Assembly: GCA_003427395.1 (NCBI GenBank)
Contig: BFEA01000052.1
Coordinates: 579,092 to 605,231 of the forward strand
DNA length: 26,140 nucleotides
From: Chara braunii
Lineage: Eukaryota > Streptophyta > Charophyceae > Charales > Characeae
Reading direction: 5' to 3'
Below the pieces are notes generated by a model. It was not told the DNA's origin. It did no database searches and worked only from the letters and a program-made list of their open reading frames with translations. Shown in pieces: positions 1 to 9,267 of the stretch; positions within the stretch are counted from its first letter, which is position 1; each line of letters begins with the position of its first letter. A program made the translations under genes and the position numbers.

Positions 1-30
1 CAGACCTTTGTCCAAATCGGGAATCTGGCA

Positions 31-290
31 TGACCATTCAACTCGGAATGGTCAAAAACCTAGAGATCGAGTCTTCACTTGCCTGTTTTCATCAAGAAAC
101 GGGAAAGTTACACAAATTTTTGTTTCTGCCCCACCACCTTTTTCTCCATCTCCGCGCACGCCTCCTTCCCTCTAACTCACCTCCTACACCACTAACACCA
201 AAACTAACACTGTCACTACATTCGCCCTATGCCAAAACCCCCAGTTCATTTCTTCCCTCGCTCGCTTGATTCCGATAAGAATCGAGTGAG
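31..290. repeat. Short hairpins at the start of the duplicated segment
   Basis: Two clear inverted repeats. TGACCATT at 31-38 pairs perfectly with AATGGTCA at 47-54. A 12-bp stem, CTCGCTTGATTC at 261-272 and GAATCGAGTGAG at 279-290, closes a 6-base loop and includes two G-T wobble pairs. Wobbles fit RNA pairing, but two short stems in 260 bases could also be chance. No reading frame here looks like a real protein. Confidence 0.4.
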
Positions 291-665
291 TCGTGCTTCT
301 TTAGCTGCGCCGAACTCACCATCCTGCCATAGTTCTGTCTTCTTCATTCCCAATTTCCCAACGTACCTGGCTCAAGTCTTCGTCCNGGTTCAGCCNCCCC
401 CTCACTGCCTTGCTCGACCTCAACTCCTTCCACCCTCACAGCGCTCAGCCTCGGCCTGTCGGAGCCTCCTCTCCCCCAACTGCCTGCCTTGCCCGGCTTG
501 CTCATTCCCCCACCTCGTAGTGATGTGTCGCTGNCCCTCGTTGCGCTCCGCATGCATTCACCATCTCCCCCTCACCCGTAGGCTCTCNCCCATCCNATGC
601 CTANAGCATAGTGCCGCAGACCNGTTTNAGCNGACAAGCACCACCCGTCGGNAGCGCACTTACTC

Positions 666-767
666 AAAACCATCGTGCTGTTNTATTTTATNCATACTAT
701 CTGTGNGCAGGGCCATGCTAATCTCCTTTGTATCGTTCCAATTTTACAGGATGTCCNGAAGGACCTC
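666..767 (-). ncRNA. U6: U6 spliceosomal RNA gene or pseudogene
   Basis: U6 snRNA forms the catalytic core of the spliceosome with U2. On the minus strand the sequence starts with a 5' stem-loop, GTCC (764-761), loop TTCN, GGAC (756-753). It continues with the hallmark AAAATTGGAACGATACA (746-730), then AGATTAGCATGGCCC, which keeps the AGC triad. A T-run at 669-666 sits where a Pol III terminator should be, and the total of about 102 nt matches a normal U6. Two features are odd. The near-invariant ACAGAGA box reads ACAAAGG (731-725). The 3' stem-loop region (706-680) is strongly diverged and contains several Ns. This is either a decayed pseudogene or a collapsed consensus of several U6 copies. 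U6atac is less likely because the AATTGGAACGATACA block is typical of U6. No TATA box is obvious upstream. Confidence 0.8.
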
Positions 768-2159
768 GGATAACTCTGGCAGTCCGGAAGAAGCAGACCG
801 GTCCAAGAACCCTGGGGTTCCGCTCGTCAATCCCGTTCCACCACTTGGAGTTGAACACGGTTTGTACCTCANCAGCCCGTGGGTGTACCCCCTGAGCGAG
901 GTCCGTTGGTTCACGGCCAGTCCCGGAGAGCGGTGTCGGGCCTTGTTTCAAGTGAGAAGTAAGAAAAAAAAAACTAAAATAATAGCCAATAAAACAAAAA
1001 ACTTAGGAGAGAAAACGGAGTAGGGGAGGAGGGCCCGTTGGCATTGGTCCTCGGCCCTCCCTCTCGGGCCCGCGGTAAGACTCCCCAGCAAAACTAAGGA
1101 GTATAGTCCTGCGGGACCCTCAACCCCTCAGTTTTCTCCATGAAACGTTCCTCCGCTCTTGTAATGCTGGCTACTGGCCTCGATCCCAAGATCCCCCTGG
1201 TGGAAGTTCAATGACGTAACGTATAGGGCTAAGCCCAAGCTTAAGTTAGTTATGCGTTGCCCTGTATATGAATGGTATGGCTAGCCAGCCCGGGCCTGCA
1301 ACGGTACCTCAGACCGTTTTTCTAACTTACGGCCTGAGCCCAGGGCCCTGTAATGCCGCACTTGGCTGCCTCGAGGGCAAGGCTTCACTTGGCCTACCCC
1401 GCTCGCCCGCTCCACCATGGTATGGCTGCGGGCCGAGCCCCTCATAGCCTGCCATAACGCCTTTTTACCGCCCTCCCACCGAGGAAACCCCGACCGTCAC
1501 TCTAGTTTGTGCCCTCCTCACTCGGCTTTGGCGGCGGCTTCTACTATTGACGGCGCATGGCCAATCTAGTGCCCACGTAACTTTACACAGTGCGGCCCCT
1601 AAAGTCGTTAACAATAGTGCTAGTACCCAAGGCTAAGATGGACTACTGGAAAAATCAGTATAAGTTGTTTGCCGCACAGTACGCGGACCTATCAAAATCC
1701 CTCAAGGTCAGTCTTTCGCCTACGAACCAAACTCACGACTGCCGACCTATGGCNCCTGCTGATCATAGGGCCTGGTTCCGTCCACGACNGTCAACCTCTC
1801 GCATCTACCGCGAGGAGGTCACCGCTTGCGTTCTACTTTTTCTCGCACACTCCAGTCACTGCCCAAAGCAACACCGGTTTCGATGACGCATGCAGTATGA
1901 ACGCAGGTGCACCACGGTTACTTCAATAANGNAACAACTTTCCCTAGTTTTAATCAAAGCCAAAATTTTTGCCGGCGACAACGCCGACCTTATAGCATCA
2001 AGAAAAAGATCATCACTCGCGCCTCAAAGTTGCGCGCCCACATACTCTCTACTTCCCGTCAACCATTCAGTCAACGCGAACCAAACAGACCCGCGACTTC
2101 GACCGGTATACTCACATTCTGGACAAACCTTATCTTCTGTCACTTGCAAAAACCAGGGC
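768..2159. other. Gene-less, hairpin-rich stretch
   Basis: No reading frame resembles a known protein, and the longer open frames are interrupted by Ns. Short perfect inverted repeats are frequent: GGAGGGCC at 1028-1035 with GGCCCTCC at 1053-1060, the palindrome CGGGCCCG near 1066, GTCC-tgcg-GGAC near 1115, TGCC-tcga-GGGCA near 1367, and a nested ATGG...GGCT...AGCC...CCAT structure near 1420-1457. The function is unknown. Confidence 0.5.
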
Positions 2160-2190
2160 GGATACCCTTGTACGGGTATTCGCGCCGACA
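2160..2190. repeat. Recurring ACCCTTGTA hairpin motif, instance 1
   Basis: ATACCC (2162-2167) pairs with GGGTAT (2174-2179), followed by TCGCGCCGACA. The same layout, a stem of ACCCTT type around TTGTA followed by GTATTYG and GCCGACA, occurs at 14689, 15024, 15151 and 19054. This instance lies exactly at the end of the 2.19-kb duplication. The single mismatch between the two duplicate copies (2173) is in this stem. Confidence 0.75.
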
Positions 2191-3180
2191 GCTTACTGGA
2201 CCTTATTAAGCGACGTCCCCGTCGCGTCGGACCCAATCCGACTAGCCGACTGCCTCCGTTTGAGTGCTTAACAGACAGTACCCAATATGCCTTGTTGCTG
2301 CCAGGGTTTTACTCTGGGTCTCCTGCGTGCGCGGGTATACTAGATCAGTACTACAACATAAAGTTCATGCTGGGTAGTTGCTGATAATCCTCTCCCTATG
2401 TCCTAGACATTTTCCGGTTCATCGTTGGGTGTCCTGTTTAGTCATCGTCCTGCATGAAGGGTCATAACTTAGGACGCGGGCCCTAACCGAGACCTTTTGA
2501 AGGCACCATCGCCTTCCTCACAAAAATATCCACAAAAGTATATATAATTTTTAGCACAGATCTCTCATGCAGTCTAGTACAGTAGAGTCAGGTCTCCATC
2601 TTGGCCCACCATAGTCTGGTTGATCGAGCCAGATCTACGGCCCGTCGCGTTGTTATTTTAGCGACGGTACCCTCGTTGGTTGTGCAACAATGGGCAATTC
2701 TCCTAATAAATCATACTATCAGGACTCACAAAAAATACGACTCGACTCTTACCCCTCCGACATCCCGCGGGAATAAGACTCTCTGAGGCGGCCACACCCC
2801 TCAAACCTTACCCTTTGGTGAGTCGTGGTCCCGCTGCCAGGTTGCGCCGGTCAGCGGCCCTCGCTGGGAGTTAGGTTCCACAGTTCTAGCGATGCTAAGT
2901 ATAGCCCCTTAGCTTGGCCTCACAAAATACGTCTTAAGATTAACATCATAGTGGCTGGACGGTGTGTCGCAATAACCTCAGGCCTACTGCGGGACTACGC
3001 AGAGATCTGTCTCACTCAAAGTCTCAGAGGCATTTACCAGCTCTCTATGGGTCAACAAAAAAGAGAATATGGCATCCTCTCCAAAATACACAAAAAAACC
3101 ACCGCCAGATCCACAAGGCCGTGGCCTCCCACTTGATCAGAGCAAGGCAGACCACACATCTTGTAGACATTTTCTCAAAA
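2191..3180. other. No recognisable gene
   Basis: Open frames are short (up to about 100 codons) and overlap each other in several frames. None resembles a known family. A TATATATAATTTTT stretch near 2539 is AT-rich but cannot be assigned as a promoter. Confidence 0.5.
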
Positions 3181-3240
3181 TTTCACCAATTTGTGACCTC
3201 CCAAAATTTCACCAATTTGTGACCTCCCAAAATTTCTCCA
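3181..3240. repeat. 26-bp tandem repeat, 2.3 copies
   Basis: Two identical 26-bp units beginning TTTCACCAATTTGTGACC occupy 3181-3206 and 3207-3232. A partial third unit, TTTCTCCA, follows. This is a simple minisatellite. Confidence 0.9.
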
Positions 3241-5060
3241 AAATAAATTTTCTTGGTATTTTTCGTCAGACTTTATCATTCAAAACTGTTTTCCATGCCG
3301 TTTCAAATCATTTAACCACCTTCCACTTTTGAACGGGACTCACTTATAAAATCTCACCAACACCTCCCACATGGAGGGTAATCAGTCATAGATTCTCATT
3401 ACTGAGAGGCCAACTTATGGGTCCTCGTCTCAACTCAACAAATAACATTCGGCATGGACAAGCATTTGAGTCGCAGAAGACTCATAAATCCCTTAGGACT
3501 TTTCACACCCTTTCCCCAAACAACATGGTTCCTCCTTCTTATACTCGAGCCTATTGCCTGTTCGTAGGCAGATTGCGCGAGTGTACCAAAGGGTAGACAG
3601 TTTACACATTTCACATTCACAAAAACGCACGAGGTGCCTCCTATACACCTCTTATACAAAAAAATCATCATACATCAGGATAAATTCACGCATGTGAGAG
3701 TGCTAGCGATCGCCACACAGAGAGATAGTCTCAAATCGTAATTACGTATAGAGTCGGGATATCTCAACTCAAAAAGAACCAAAATAGCCTCAAAGTGACA
3801 CACCTAGTTAAAGTTGGGCAACCTCAACTTAAGCATGAGCAGAATAATCCATATCTCAGTGTCGGTCTATCTTATTAGTTCCTTACCGGATCTTATTGTT
3901 AAACTCTCACACGCTCTTTAAAATCTATCTCTTTTAATGGTCCTGATCATGCAATAATAATAACAATAAAATAATAATAATAATAACAATAATATATTGT
4001 AATGCTATGTACCGTATTGGAGAATGAATAATCATTAATAAATAATGATACCATGATCAAGCTAACTTTTCCAACCATGAATTCTTTCATTTGCAACAAT
4101 AATAAAAGTATTATATTATACTTCTCGAGGCTTTAACAGAACTATATTGTGTCGAGGGGCGGTGTAATCCTTTCTCAAAGAGATAACATCTTATTTCCCG
4201 AGTCCCGCTCAAGGATCAAGCCTCACTACATCTCCCTCCGATTTCAGCATTTGCCTCTTGCAAACCGTTGCCAATAAGGTAGCAACCTCACCATACACGT
4301 TTCGGGGTGTACTGCCCCGTCCTGTGTTGGTGAACCTACTTGTTGCAAGATGGATGGGGAACCACCCTCTACTTCCTTGTGACACGCAGTAGTCGCCTCC
4401 CTCATTGACCATGGTCTGACAAGATTTAAACATTTTCCTCCTATTAAGTAGTAGTGTAGTCATTTTATCACAAAGATTAGATGACAACACCCCACCATAG
4501 ACCAGGAACATAGTTCCGGCGTGGGTCTCACTACTACCTACAAGACAAGATTATAACTTCTTCAAAGTCATTTTTTCAGTAAATAATAACATAGGGTTGC
4601 AACTTTCTTGGGGTAGACTTCACACATTGATCATTTCCTTGTGAAATTCACTTTCCCAAGGAACTGGTCACTTCATTCACCTCCGAATCTGCATCGCGCG
4701 TGGATTCTATGTAACATTTCTACCCCCTTTTAAAAGACCAACCTATGCATGACAACTTAAGCCGCTCATCAACTATGTTAAGGTACCAAGGATTTTCTTG
4801 GGCAACTGAATAGGCAAAGCCGCATCAAATGTGGACGACGATCAGTCTATGGTATTGGGTACGCAGAACATCGTCCGTATTACCCTATGGTACCTTGATC
4901 TGCATATGTATAAACTCCAATTGCTACTACCGATCACCTACTTACTTAACGCCATTAACATTTTTTGTCGTTTTGCCTGGATCATCAGCCCGCACTTAAC
5001 CTGGGTTCGTTCTCTTAAGGATCCCGGTAGGCATCCGAGATCCCCGGCAACGGCACCACC
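3241..5060. other. No recognisable gene; AT-rich in the middle
   Basis: This 1.8-kb stretch has no credible coding region. It becomes AT-rich around 3900-4130, where an AAT microsatellite lies. The open frame that begins at 4831 only shows conservation from about 5055 onward (next coding remnant), so its upstream limit is unknown. Confidence 0.5.
3953..3995. repeat. AAT/AAC microsatellite
   Basis: Imperfect run of AAT units with a few AAC units, in an AT-rich neighbourhood. Confidence 0.9.
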
Positions 5061-5390
5061 TGTCGAGCGCATCGGTCCCACACGGGGACCCTCCCGGCCG
5101 TGTCACGCAGGATTATGCAGGACTTGTCACTGGGAGCGTTTGCCGCTCCGGCCGAGTGCGCCATCCGTACCTCTCGCGAGCCCCTACGACAGGACAGGGT
5201 CACGCGAGGCACCACTTACCTCCACCTGCGGGAGTTATCACCATCCCTTAGGTGGGCGTATCCCCACCGAGCTACTGAACCACATGCGAAGGTTTTTCAT
5301 ATGCAATTGCAGAGGTGGCCCAACTGAGGGCGTTTCTCGATCGCTGTAGCATAGGGGGTACGCGCGGAAGTATCGCGCGCAGGACTTCCA
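5061..5390 (+). pseudogene. Decayed coding fragment of an unknown protein, copy A
   Basis: I do not recognise the protein. Coding origin is supported by comparison with the inverted copy at 15802-16113. Read in the frame open from 4831 to 5349, blocks such as VERIGPTRGPS, SAPSVPLASPYDR, LTSTCGSYHHPLGGRI and ELLNHMRRFF align with VERIGSARGPS, SALTIPLANPYNK, LTSTRESYHHSLRGRI and ELLGHMREFL in the other copy. The alignment covers about 306 bases, at an estimated three-quarters or so identity. After the HMR block this copy has a 1-bp length difference (near 5300) that shifts the frame. The downstream AFLDRCSIGGTR then reads in another frame. Two copies, both broken and in opposite orientation, suggest a transposable-element protein or a dispersed pseudogene. 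No catalytic motif is visible. Confidence 0.55.
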
Positions 5391-5425
5391 TATAAGTGTT
5401 GAGTAACCGTATGGCCTTTTCAAGT

Positions 5426-5698
5426 CCATCAGCCATGCGAACATACGCAAACCTTCATGCTGATGGGGTACCACGCGGTACATGTGGCCTCGCGGCCCTT
5501 GATATTCTCGAGGGTCGCGTTCGACACTCAAATGTCGGTTGACAGACACTTTGAGAGACACTCTCTCGACGCCAGACAACCGCCATGTGCGGTTGAAGAC
5601 CACACCCTCTTCTGCACCCTCTGCAGAGGGGTTGAGTAGACAGCTCCAAGCTGTCGTGGCGGTCAAATATCAAGGGGTTTGACTTTGACGGCTACCAC
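5426..5698. other. Chain of consecutive hairpins, possible structured RNA
   Basis: Nearly every stretch of this 270-bp segment folds with its neighbour. Pairs seen: CCATCAGC 5426-5433 with GCTGATGG 5459-5466 (TGCG/CGCA nested inside); CGCGGCCCT 5491-5499 with AGGGTCGCG 5511-5519 (one wobble); CGACA 5522-5526 with TGTCG 5533-5537; CAACCGC 5577-5583 with GCGGTTG 5589-5595; palindrome CCCTCTGCAGAGGG 5617-5630; GACAGCT 5639-5645 with AGCTGTC 5649-5655; GTCAAA 5662-5667 with TTTGAC 5678-5683, enclosed by GTGG/CCAC at 5656 and 5695. It begins about 35 bases after coding remnant A. It could be a noncoding RNA, a structured 3' end of a mobile element, or a hairpin-rich spacer. I recognise no known RNA family. 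Confidence 0.5.
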
Positions 5699-6450
5699 GG
5701 ACTACAACGTCCAACCATAATAGCTCTAAAAAGCAAGAGTTAAGCAGGGACCTCTCTTTTCTCTCGGTGCAGCCCTTACTTAATCACTATGAGCGACCTC
5801 AATGGGTTGCGCTGGCACAAGAAAATATGGTATAAAAGTTATGAGATAGGAGACGATCACTCTCACAATCATGGTGTGGCTTCCTTCAAATATATATACA
5901 TATATAATCATACACAAAACCAAGTCTGAACTTCAATTCACAGAACATACATGTAACCACATCAACAGGGGTCAACTTCAACCATTCTTTGCGCTCACAC
6001 CCCTCTCTTTAGCCATACAAGTCTCGCTCTTTGTACATCTCTCAAAATAAAATACTCGGTGTCTTTATTAAATGGTCATTCAATTAAAGTCCGGGTAAAA
6101 ATAAAACAAAACAACACAAAATACAGGGCTAACGCCTTTAGGTTGAGTAGCAAGAATGGATTAGAGTTGAGTCGGAAACCGACCTGTTATCAAAAGATAA
6201 CAGAAGATGATCCTCGTGGGATCAGCTCGAAGCTAGTCAAGCCTGGAATCAATCTGAATAAAGATGACCTGCAATGCACCACAGGCCAGTACCCAAGCCA
6301 TGCTTGAGTGATCAAGATACAATCCTACCTTCCTAACTAACCTCTGATGTATATCTAAAAATGTAAGAAAATCCGGCGGCATATCCCTTAAACAGGATGG
6401 CTTGCCAGATTTCCTCTAGCCGAAAATAATTCAACTCTCCAAATTCTACA
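5699..6450. other. No recognisable gene
   Basis: No credible reading frame. Two adjacent perfect hairpins occur inside (6184-6224), listed separately. A TATATATACATATATAA stretch lies near 5889. Confidence 0.5.
6184..6224. repeat. Two adjacent perfect hairpins
   Basis: CTGTTATC (6184-6191), loop AAAA, GATAACAG (6196-6203). Four bases later, TGATCC (6208-6213), loop TCGTG, GGATCA (6219-6224). Perfect stems with small loops; no T-run follows, so not an obvious Pol III terminator. Confidence 0.6.
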
Positions 6451-6562
6451 AAATTTCAGCAGCGCTTCCCGTAGGAAAAGTATCTTTTCATAATTTCTAC
6501 AAGCTAAAAAATGACTAACTCCTCAAGATTTGTAGAAATTTCGGCAGCGCTTCCCGTAGGAA
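6451..6562. repeat. 27-bp direct repeat pair 85 bp apart
   Basis: A 27-base sequence containing GCAGCGCTTCCCGTAGGAA occupies 6451-6477 and 6536-6562, with one difference (a/g). Its style (AAATTTC, GGCAGC, TCCCGTAGGA) reminds me of short repeats common in plant retrotransposon-derived DNA. That is a recollection of style, not a match. Confidence 0.85.
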
Positions 6563-6965
6563 CAGGAGGCTGCCAAGATTTATACGAGGCTGAAAAGACA
6601 GAAAGACAAAGCAAACTATACTTGGGATTATCTTCTGACACCTGCTTGATGATTCAGGATCAATGACAGCCCGCACAACCTGTAGAGGAGACTGTGAGTT
6701 AGCCCTGATCCTAACTCCTAGCAGGGTCAATTTTATCTTCATCCCAAGTTTTCCCTCCCATCATCCACCTGATCTACCTATGGCTCCAGCACTTGGCGAG
6801 CATCTAAAACAATTATCCTATCGAAAGGACGCCCCAAGCGAGAGCCCTCAAGCATGCACAAACATCTCTCACAATCCCACATCAATTTGCCCAAGTAGTT
6901 CGTTAGATCATTCAGTTATTTCCCTTTTATAAATCCCCTCACTTATGGCATAGGATCAAACAAGG
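6563..6965. other. No recognisable gene upstream of the hairpin array
   Basis: Contains an open frame (6663-6932) without recognisable features. Nothing else stands out. Confidence 0.45.
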
Positions 6966-8165
6966 CCCTAACTTGAGGATATGCCCAACCTGCCTAAGTA
7001 AACAAGTAAAATACGCACAACTGGACTGCCCTAACTTAAGGGTATGCCCAACACCGGATAAACTCTAGTCGTAAAATATATGATCAGACCGCCCTAACTT
7101 AAGGGTACGTCTGACCTCTGCTTAACTGACGACATGAAGCATAAAACTAGACTGCCCTAACTTAAGGGTATGCCTCGTTAGCTTTAGACAAAGTTACGTA
7201 GGGCATAGGATTAGGCTGCCCCAACTTAGGGGTGTGCCTAACCTGCCTAAAACAAGCATGAACGACGAATGGTCAGACCNCCCTAACTTAAGGNTACGTC
7301 CAACCTACATAACATCAACGACGAGAGCATATCACTAGGCCGCCCTAACTTAAGGGTACGCCTAGCTAGCTTAAACAGTATAGTTACATAAGACAGAATC
7401 TGCCTGAACACAGTACAACGACGTATGACTAAGCCGCCCTAACTTAAGGGTACGCTTAGCCTCCGTAACGACAGATATATATGAAAACAACCATTGATAC
7501 TTGCACAAACTTCATATGTTCCTCTCTTATTAGGCAGATGATCAGACCTACCCAACTTAGGGAGACATCCAATCTTGCCTTGTGTTTAAAAGGGAAAATA
7601 AAGCAAGTTTATACTAACTATGTGCTCCTTTGCCTTGTCATGAGCATAAGACCGAGCCGCCCTAACTTAGGGGTACGCTTAGCCTGCCCAGGTTACCATC
7701 ATTGTACTCTTCATAGTTTTTCTCCTCTTCTTGTTCTACCTAACTTANTGACTGGCTTTCCCAACTTAGGGTGCCCGGTCTGCCANATGATATAGGTTCG
7801 TATAATATATATCAAAATTGTATACCTTTGGTTAACCTTTATGTTNATGGCTTATGACTGAGCCGCCCTAACTTAAGGGTACGCTCGGCCTTATACCGAT
7901 GTCCCCTTCAGAAGAAACACACACAGAACTGGGTCCACGCAACCTAGAGTATTCCCAGTCCTGTTTTCAGCAACCCACAAAAGAAACACCAGGATTCTGG
8001 GACCTCTCCACTTAGGGTGCCCACCCTCCTGTTCAGAAATCCCCAAAAGAAACAGCGACTGGTCCGTCCAACTTAGGATAGGCCCAACCCTCAAAACCAT
8101 TTAGTCAGCCCAGCAAACATGAATAAAACACAGCACTGAGCCCACATCAACTTAGAGGAGCTCAG
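6966..8165. repeat. Array of about 15 hairpins with constant loop and variable arms
   Basis: Cores lie at 6966, 7029, 7092, 7155, 7219, 7281, 7343, 7437, 7551, 7660, 7760, 7866, about 8007, 8067 and 8147. The usual core is CCCTAACTTAAGGG: stem CCCT/AGGG, loop AACTTA. It is set off by CG (or TG) on the left and TAC (or TAT) on the right, then by six-base arms that differ between units but pair with each other: TCAGAC/GTCTGA (7084, 7109), TTAGGC/GCCTAA (7211, 7236), CTAGGC/GCCTAG (7335, 7360), CTAAGC/GCTTAG (7429, 7454), CTGAGC/GCTCGG (7858, 7883), CTGAGC/GCTCAG (8136, 8160). The inner stem also co-varies: CCCC/GGGG at 7219, TCC/GGA at 8067, TC/GA at 8147. The first seven cores are 62-64 bp apart; later spacing is about 60-140 bp. 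Spacers are diverged. No protein frame explains the pattern. Confidence 0.9.
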
Positions 8166-9144
8166 CCTTGGGTTGACCCNGTCAAAGCATGCAATACACC
8201 TTCATCCCACCTTCCCCAAGTTCATTCTTTNTAACTTCACTCAAAGCTTATCTGAGCACTCATACATACTTGTTCATTTAACCTTTCGCAATACATGTCC
8301 TGACATACATAACAAAGCAAAAGTAATAACCTGACATAGTGTTGTTCCGATACCCAAGGATAGGAGATAGGGGAAGGGATCACACGCGTCATACGAAAAT
8401 ATACCTGAAGTTCCCTGCCTCCAGAACCCCNCCTAGGCTCCGGCAGAGCTCCCGCAATNGGTGGGGCGAACCTCCCACTGAGTCCTTGGCGCGGTCCTAC
8501 GGGTTTCAATCCCGCCTGCCGCCTTCCTCTCGTAACCTCAGACCAGACTTAGAGAAAGAAAGATAGAAGTTAGGGAGTTCAGACTCTCGAGATCCAGGAG
8601 AGGGACAGACTCAACTCGCAGGAGAGGGCCTTGAAATCTTGAATCTCCTAAGCGCCCCGCAATGGTGGNCAATGACGCCGTAAACGGTACTCGACTTACT
8701 TGCCATATGCAGGATACCAGCCTCAGACAGTCCTCCAAGTTGCAGCAATAAACTCCCTCGCGAAGTCTGACCTCGTTCCCAAATTCACATCACTCCCCTC
8801 TCTCACCGTGCCCCTTTCTTAGGCCTAGGTCGTCGTTGCTCTTAGTGAGGATCAGCGCCCTGCTCAGCAGTAGTGCCTTAGACAGTGCCCAGTACAGTAA
8901 CAACGTTTAGCGTGGGCCCGGCACAGCAGCAACGCTTAGCACAGTAGCAGCGCCCAGCCTGCGCGTAGTGGCCCCTCGATCCATCAGTAGTCAGACTGCC
9001 GATTGCTGATGCTCAGACGACTCCCCAAGCTTGCAGCAAAGACAACCCTTTAAGAGCTTGCCTTCTACCTTTAAGTCACATGTCATTCTATCCGATCAGC
9101 CCATCGCCACGCAGCCTAGAACAACTGTGTTTAAATAGCGCACG
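8166..9144. other. No recognisable gene
   Basis: No credible coding region. CCCGCAAT(N)GGTGG occurs near 8451 and again near 8656. Positions 8850-8960 are rich in short imperfect CAGCAGTAG / CAGCAGCAACG repeats. A tRNA-like T-loop (GGGTTTCAATCCCG, 8510) does not fit a tRNA arm. Confidence 0.5.
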
Positions 9145-9267
9145 CCCCCATCTTCTTCCTTCATCTCCACCAATTCTCCAAGAAAAATGGTCTGGAAGTC
9201 AGTCAACAATTCCTGCTCTGTCAATTTTCCGTCTGCAACTTGTGGTATTCCTCGTTCAGAGCTGCTA
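9145..9267 (-). repeat. Dispersed 123-bp repeat, copy 1
   Basis: Matches 26018-26140 at offset 16873 with four differences (9192, 9202, 9229, 9262). Every difference is C or G here and T or A in the other copy. On the minus strand the segment is open and reads through LTEQELLTDFQTIFLGELV. Three of the four differences change the amino acid, so there is no sign of protein constraint. Probably part of a repeat family; the function is unknown. Confidence 0.9.

Larger units (their letters stand above)
1..2190. repeat. Copy 1 of a 2.19-kb direct duplication
   Basis: Bases 1-2190 recur at 12530-14719 with a constant offset of 12529. The only difference I found is position 2173 (c) against 14702 (a). 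About twenty N characters fall at the same offsets in both copies, for example 386, 396, 534, 588 and 757. Shared ambiguity codes cannot arise by biological duplication, so both copies derive from one consensus. The copies diverge immediately after the sequence GCCGACA at the end of a small hairpin motif. The second copy follows an N gap, so the simplest reading is two contigs that share a repeat end and were scaffolded together. Contents: a U6-like RNA gene, many short inverted repeats, no credible protein gene. Confidence 0.95.

Noticed and set aside
1459-1475. U5 snRNA loop (ACGCCTTTTTACC)
   Set aside because: It resembles the conserved U5 loop, but the flanks do not form the required stem, an extra T is present and no other U5 element is visible.
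6966-8165. CRISPR array
   Set aside because: The repeated part is only about 14-19 bp, the repeats vary, spacing is irregular after 7343, no cas genes are present and the context is eukaryotic. The variable segments pair with each other, unlike spacers.
6966-8165. Telomere-like CCCTAA repeats
   Set aside because: CCCTAA occurs once per unit inside a palindromic core and is never tandem, so it is not telomeric sequence.
8500-8520. tRNA T-arm (GGGTTTCAATCCCG)
   Set aside because: The loop register is wrong for TTCRA and no acceptor, D or anticodon arms can be built around it.
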